From Sphingorhabdus sp. YGSMI21 (lineage in GTDB: Bacteria > Pseudomonadota > Alphaproteobacteria > Sphingomonadales > Sphingomonadaceae), in NCBI RefSeq assembly GCF_002776575.1, contig NZ_CP022548.1, positions 3,797,001 through 3,861,000 on the forward strand: a stretch of DNA of 64,000 nt, in the 5' to 3' direction. The position numbers and the translations under genes are program-made. The first letter of the stretch is position 1, and every line of letters starts with the position of its first letter. Shown in pieces: positions 62,826-64,000 of the stretch. The notes below the pieces were generated by a model. It was not told where the DNA came from, searched no databases, and saw only the letters and a program-made list of their open reading frames with translations.

Positions 62826-64000
62826 TTACCGCCCCAAGTCACGCCCTCGTCCCAACGACCAATCAACACCGCCGTCGCCGCGCATGACACCGGAGATATG
62901 CTGACCCAATTGTTTGTCGAGCGATGGCGTCCAAGGAACAAGCGAGAAGCCCAGACCATTGTCGATCATCGCAAATCGCCCCGAAGCCAATGTGAGCCGC
63001 TGGCGAACGGTGCCTGAAACATATTCACCGGGCGTGGACGGTGTATAAGGCAATCCCATTTCCTTCGAAAACTGCTGGGCCGCAGTATCAAGCTCGCGAG
63101 CCGTGAGCGCATCTAATAAGCCGCGCGCAAAAATGATCCGCTGACCTTGCCGCCGCGCCAGACCTTCGTCGACCAGATATTCGGCGCGATCTTCCATCGC
63201 TTTGCTAACCTCGGTCCCGAACCCACCACCTAAATCACTAGGACGGGTATCAAGATTGCAGCGGTCGAGCCATGTCGCGCCGGGCGCTGTAATCTGGTTT
63301 TTTAAATCCATGTCGGAACGAACAGCCAATGCGGTTCGCAATCTACCTTTGCGATCTTTATATTGCCGCAGCTCGACAATTGCGCCGGACATTGCATCAC
63401 TGGTAGCTTCAATGTCAGTAAACTGGATATGATGTGTTCGCCCGTCGATACCATCGACAATGGCATAGGCACTGCCCGACAGTTCGTCATGTAGACCGCG
63501 ATCCACAAGTTTTCCAACGATGGTCTGCCCCGGCTCATGCGTTAGCGCATAGAATGATGCGCTACGATCAATGCCGCGCTGGGTCATCACCTCATGCATA
63601 CGTTTGATAATATCGCCGCGCGAGCCAATTTCCCTCAAAATTTGCTCGGCGTCTCCCGAAACTGTCCATTGGCCGGGCGACACTTCATTCGCTAGGCCTA
63701 GATGTTGGAGCTTATGTAACCGACCGACTTTCAGGACATGATTTATATCGGGCTGGATGCCAGTTTCGGGAGCCATGTCGATCAAGCCATCGCGCTCTGA
63801 CGAACGAACCAAGATGCGGTCAATATCGGTCCAGCGTTCCGCATTGACCTGTTTTTCGAGGCCGCGACGAATATCGATTTCTGTTCGGGGCCCGAGTTCG
63901 CGGGTAATGAGATGCGAAGCGCGGTCTCGCATTCCGCTTTTGATGTAATCACGCGATATAACCAGATCATGTCCATCATCACCAACACCGCGCACAATGA
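62826..64000 (-). CDS. Relaxase/VirD2-like protein with DUF3363, C-terminal part (runs off right edge)
   Basis: The minus frame is open from the right edge to the stop at 62826, giving about 391 residues. The visible start IVRGVGDDGHDLVISRDYI then KSGMRDRA is the end of the relaxase catalytic domain in Tn4371-like RlxS/VirD2 proteins. The rest, with GLANEVSPGQWTVSGDAEQILRE-like sequence and WLDRCNLDTRPSDLGGGFG, is the DUF3363 region. The catalytic tyrosine and three-His motif would lie outside the window. It nicks the transfer origin and leads the DNA into the recipient. Confidence 0.88.
   Translation of the reverse strand, partial: IVRGVGDDGHDLVISRDYIKSGMRDRASHLITRELGPRTEIDIRRGLEKQVNAERWTDIDRILVRSSERDGLIDMAPETGIQPDINHVLKVGRLHKLQHLGLANEVSPGQWTVSGDAEQILREIGSRGDIIKRMHEVMTQRGIDRSASFYALTHEPGQTIVGKLVDRGLHDELSGSAYAIVDGIDGRTHHIQFTDIEATSDAMSGAIVELRQYKDRKGRLRTALAVRSDMDLKNQITAPGATWLDRCNLDTRPSDLGGGFGTEVSKAMEDRAEYLVDEGLARRQGQRIIFARGLLDALTARELDTAAQQFSKEMGLPYTPSTPGEYVSGTVRQRLTLASGRFAMIDNGLGFSLVPWTPSLDKQLGQHISGVMRGDGGVDWSLGRGRDLGR

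Overview
The window looks like chromosome from a sphingomonad (Alphaproteobacteria, Sphingomonadales). The clues are a two-piece, circularly permuted tmRNA, a secD-secF-yajC block, an NDUFS4-like complex I subunit, DUF6456 and NDUFS4-type proteins usual in alphaproteobacteria, and a TonB receptor with a sphingomonad-style EIVVTAQKR motif. This assignment is an inference from gene content; no database search was possible.

Positions 1-23660 are ordinary core genome: the 5' end of malate synthase G (glcB), an arginine succinyltransferase cluster (M20 hydrolase-astA-astB), tmRNA (ssrA), two sister small lipoprotein genes with matching terminators, mscL, a lemA/TPM-domain cluster, a NUDIX hydrolase, a polyprenyl diphosphate synthase, chorismate mutase, a PhoPQ-like two-component system with a PepSY-like protein, a SIMPL-domain protein, a D-amino-acid-transaminase-like enzyme, an ABC-F ATPase, a glycosyltransferase, and yajC-secD-secF. 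The block ends with tRNA-Pro(GGG).

Positions 23660-27230 are a scar zone at an island edge. It holds a tRNA-Lys 3' half without its 5' half, 12-bp tandem repeats lying about 45 nt downstream of both tRNA ends, an IS200-type element, a TM0106-type nuclease gene broken by an IS5-family element (TTAA target duplication, reading frame restorable on paper), and a frameshifted piece of a second trbL.

Positions 27227-47177 are a catabolic block for aromatic hydrocarbons. A minus-strand run encodes a ring-hydroxylating dioxygenase (alpha, beta, Rieske ferredoxin, reductase), dihydrodiol dehydrogenase, extradiol dioxygenase, meta-cleavage-product hydrolase and an epoxide-hydrolase-like enzyme. A second run encodes the lower pathway (hydratase, acylating acetaldehyde dehydrogenase, aldolase). 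LysR, IclR and GntR regulators sit among them, with a propionyl-CoA-synthetase-like ligase, a quinone-oxidoreductase-like enzyme, a TonB-dependent receptor and a nitronate-monooxygenase-like enzyme. Together these would import an aromatic, convert it to a ring-cleavage product, and feed the resulting acid, pyruvate and acetaldehyde into central metabolism as acyl-CoAs.

Positions 47178-48740 are a second scar zone: an IS1111-type tail fused in frame to an IS200 transposase start, a ketopantoate reductase fragment and a LysR fragment.

Positions 48714-64000 are a conjugation module in the order relaxase - traG - RHH protein - trbBCDEJ(K)LFGI - DUF2274, all on the minus strand. This is the order I associate with Tn4371-type integrative conjugative elements, a family known to carry bph genes. 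A divergently oriented stand-alone ComEC-like metallo-beta-lactamase protein is inserted between traG and the relaxase. The relaxase gene runs off the right edge.
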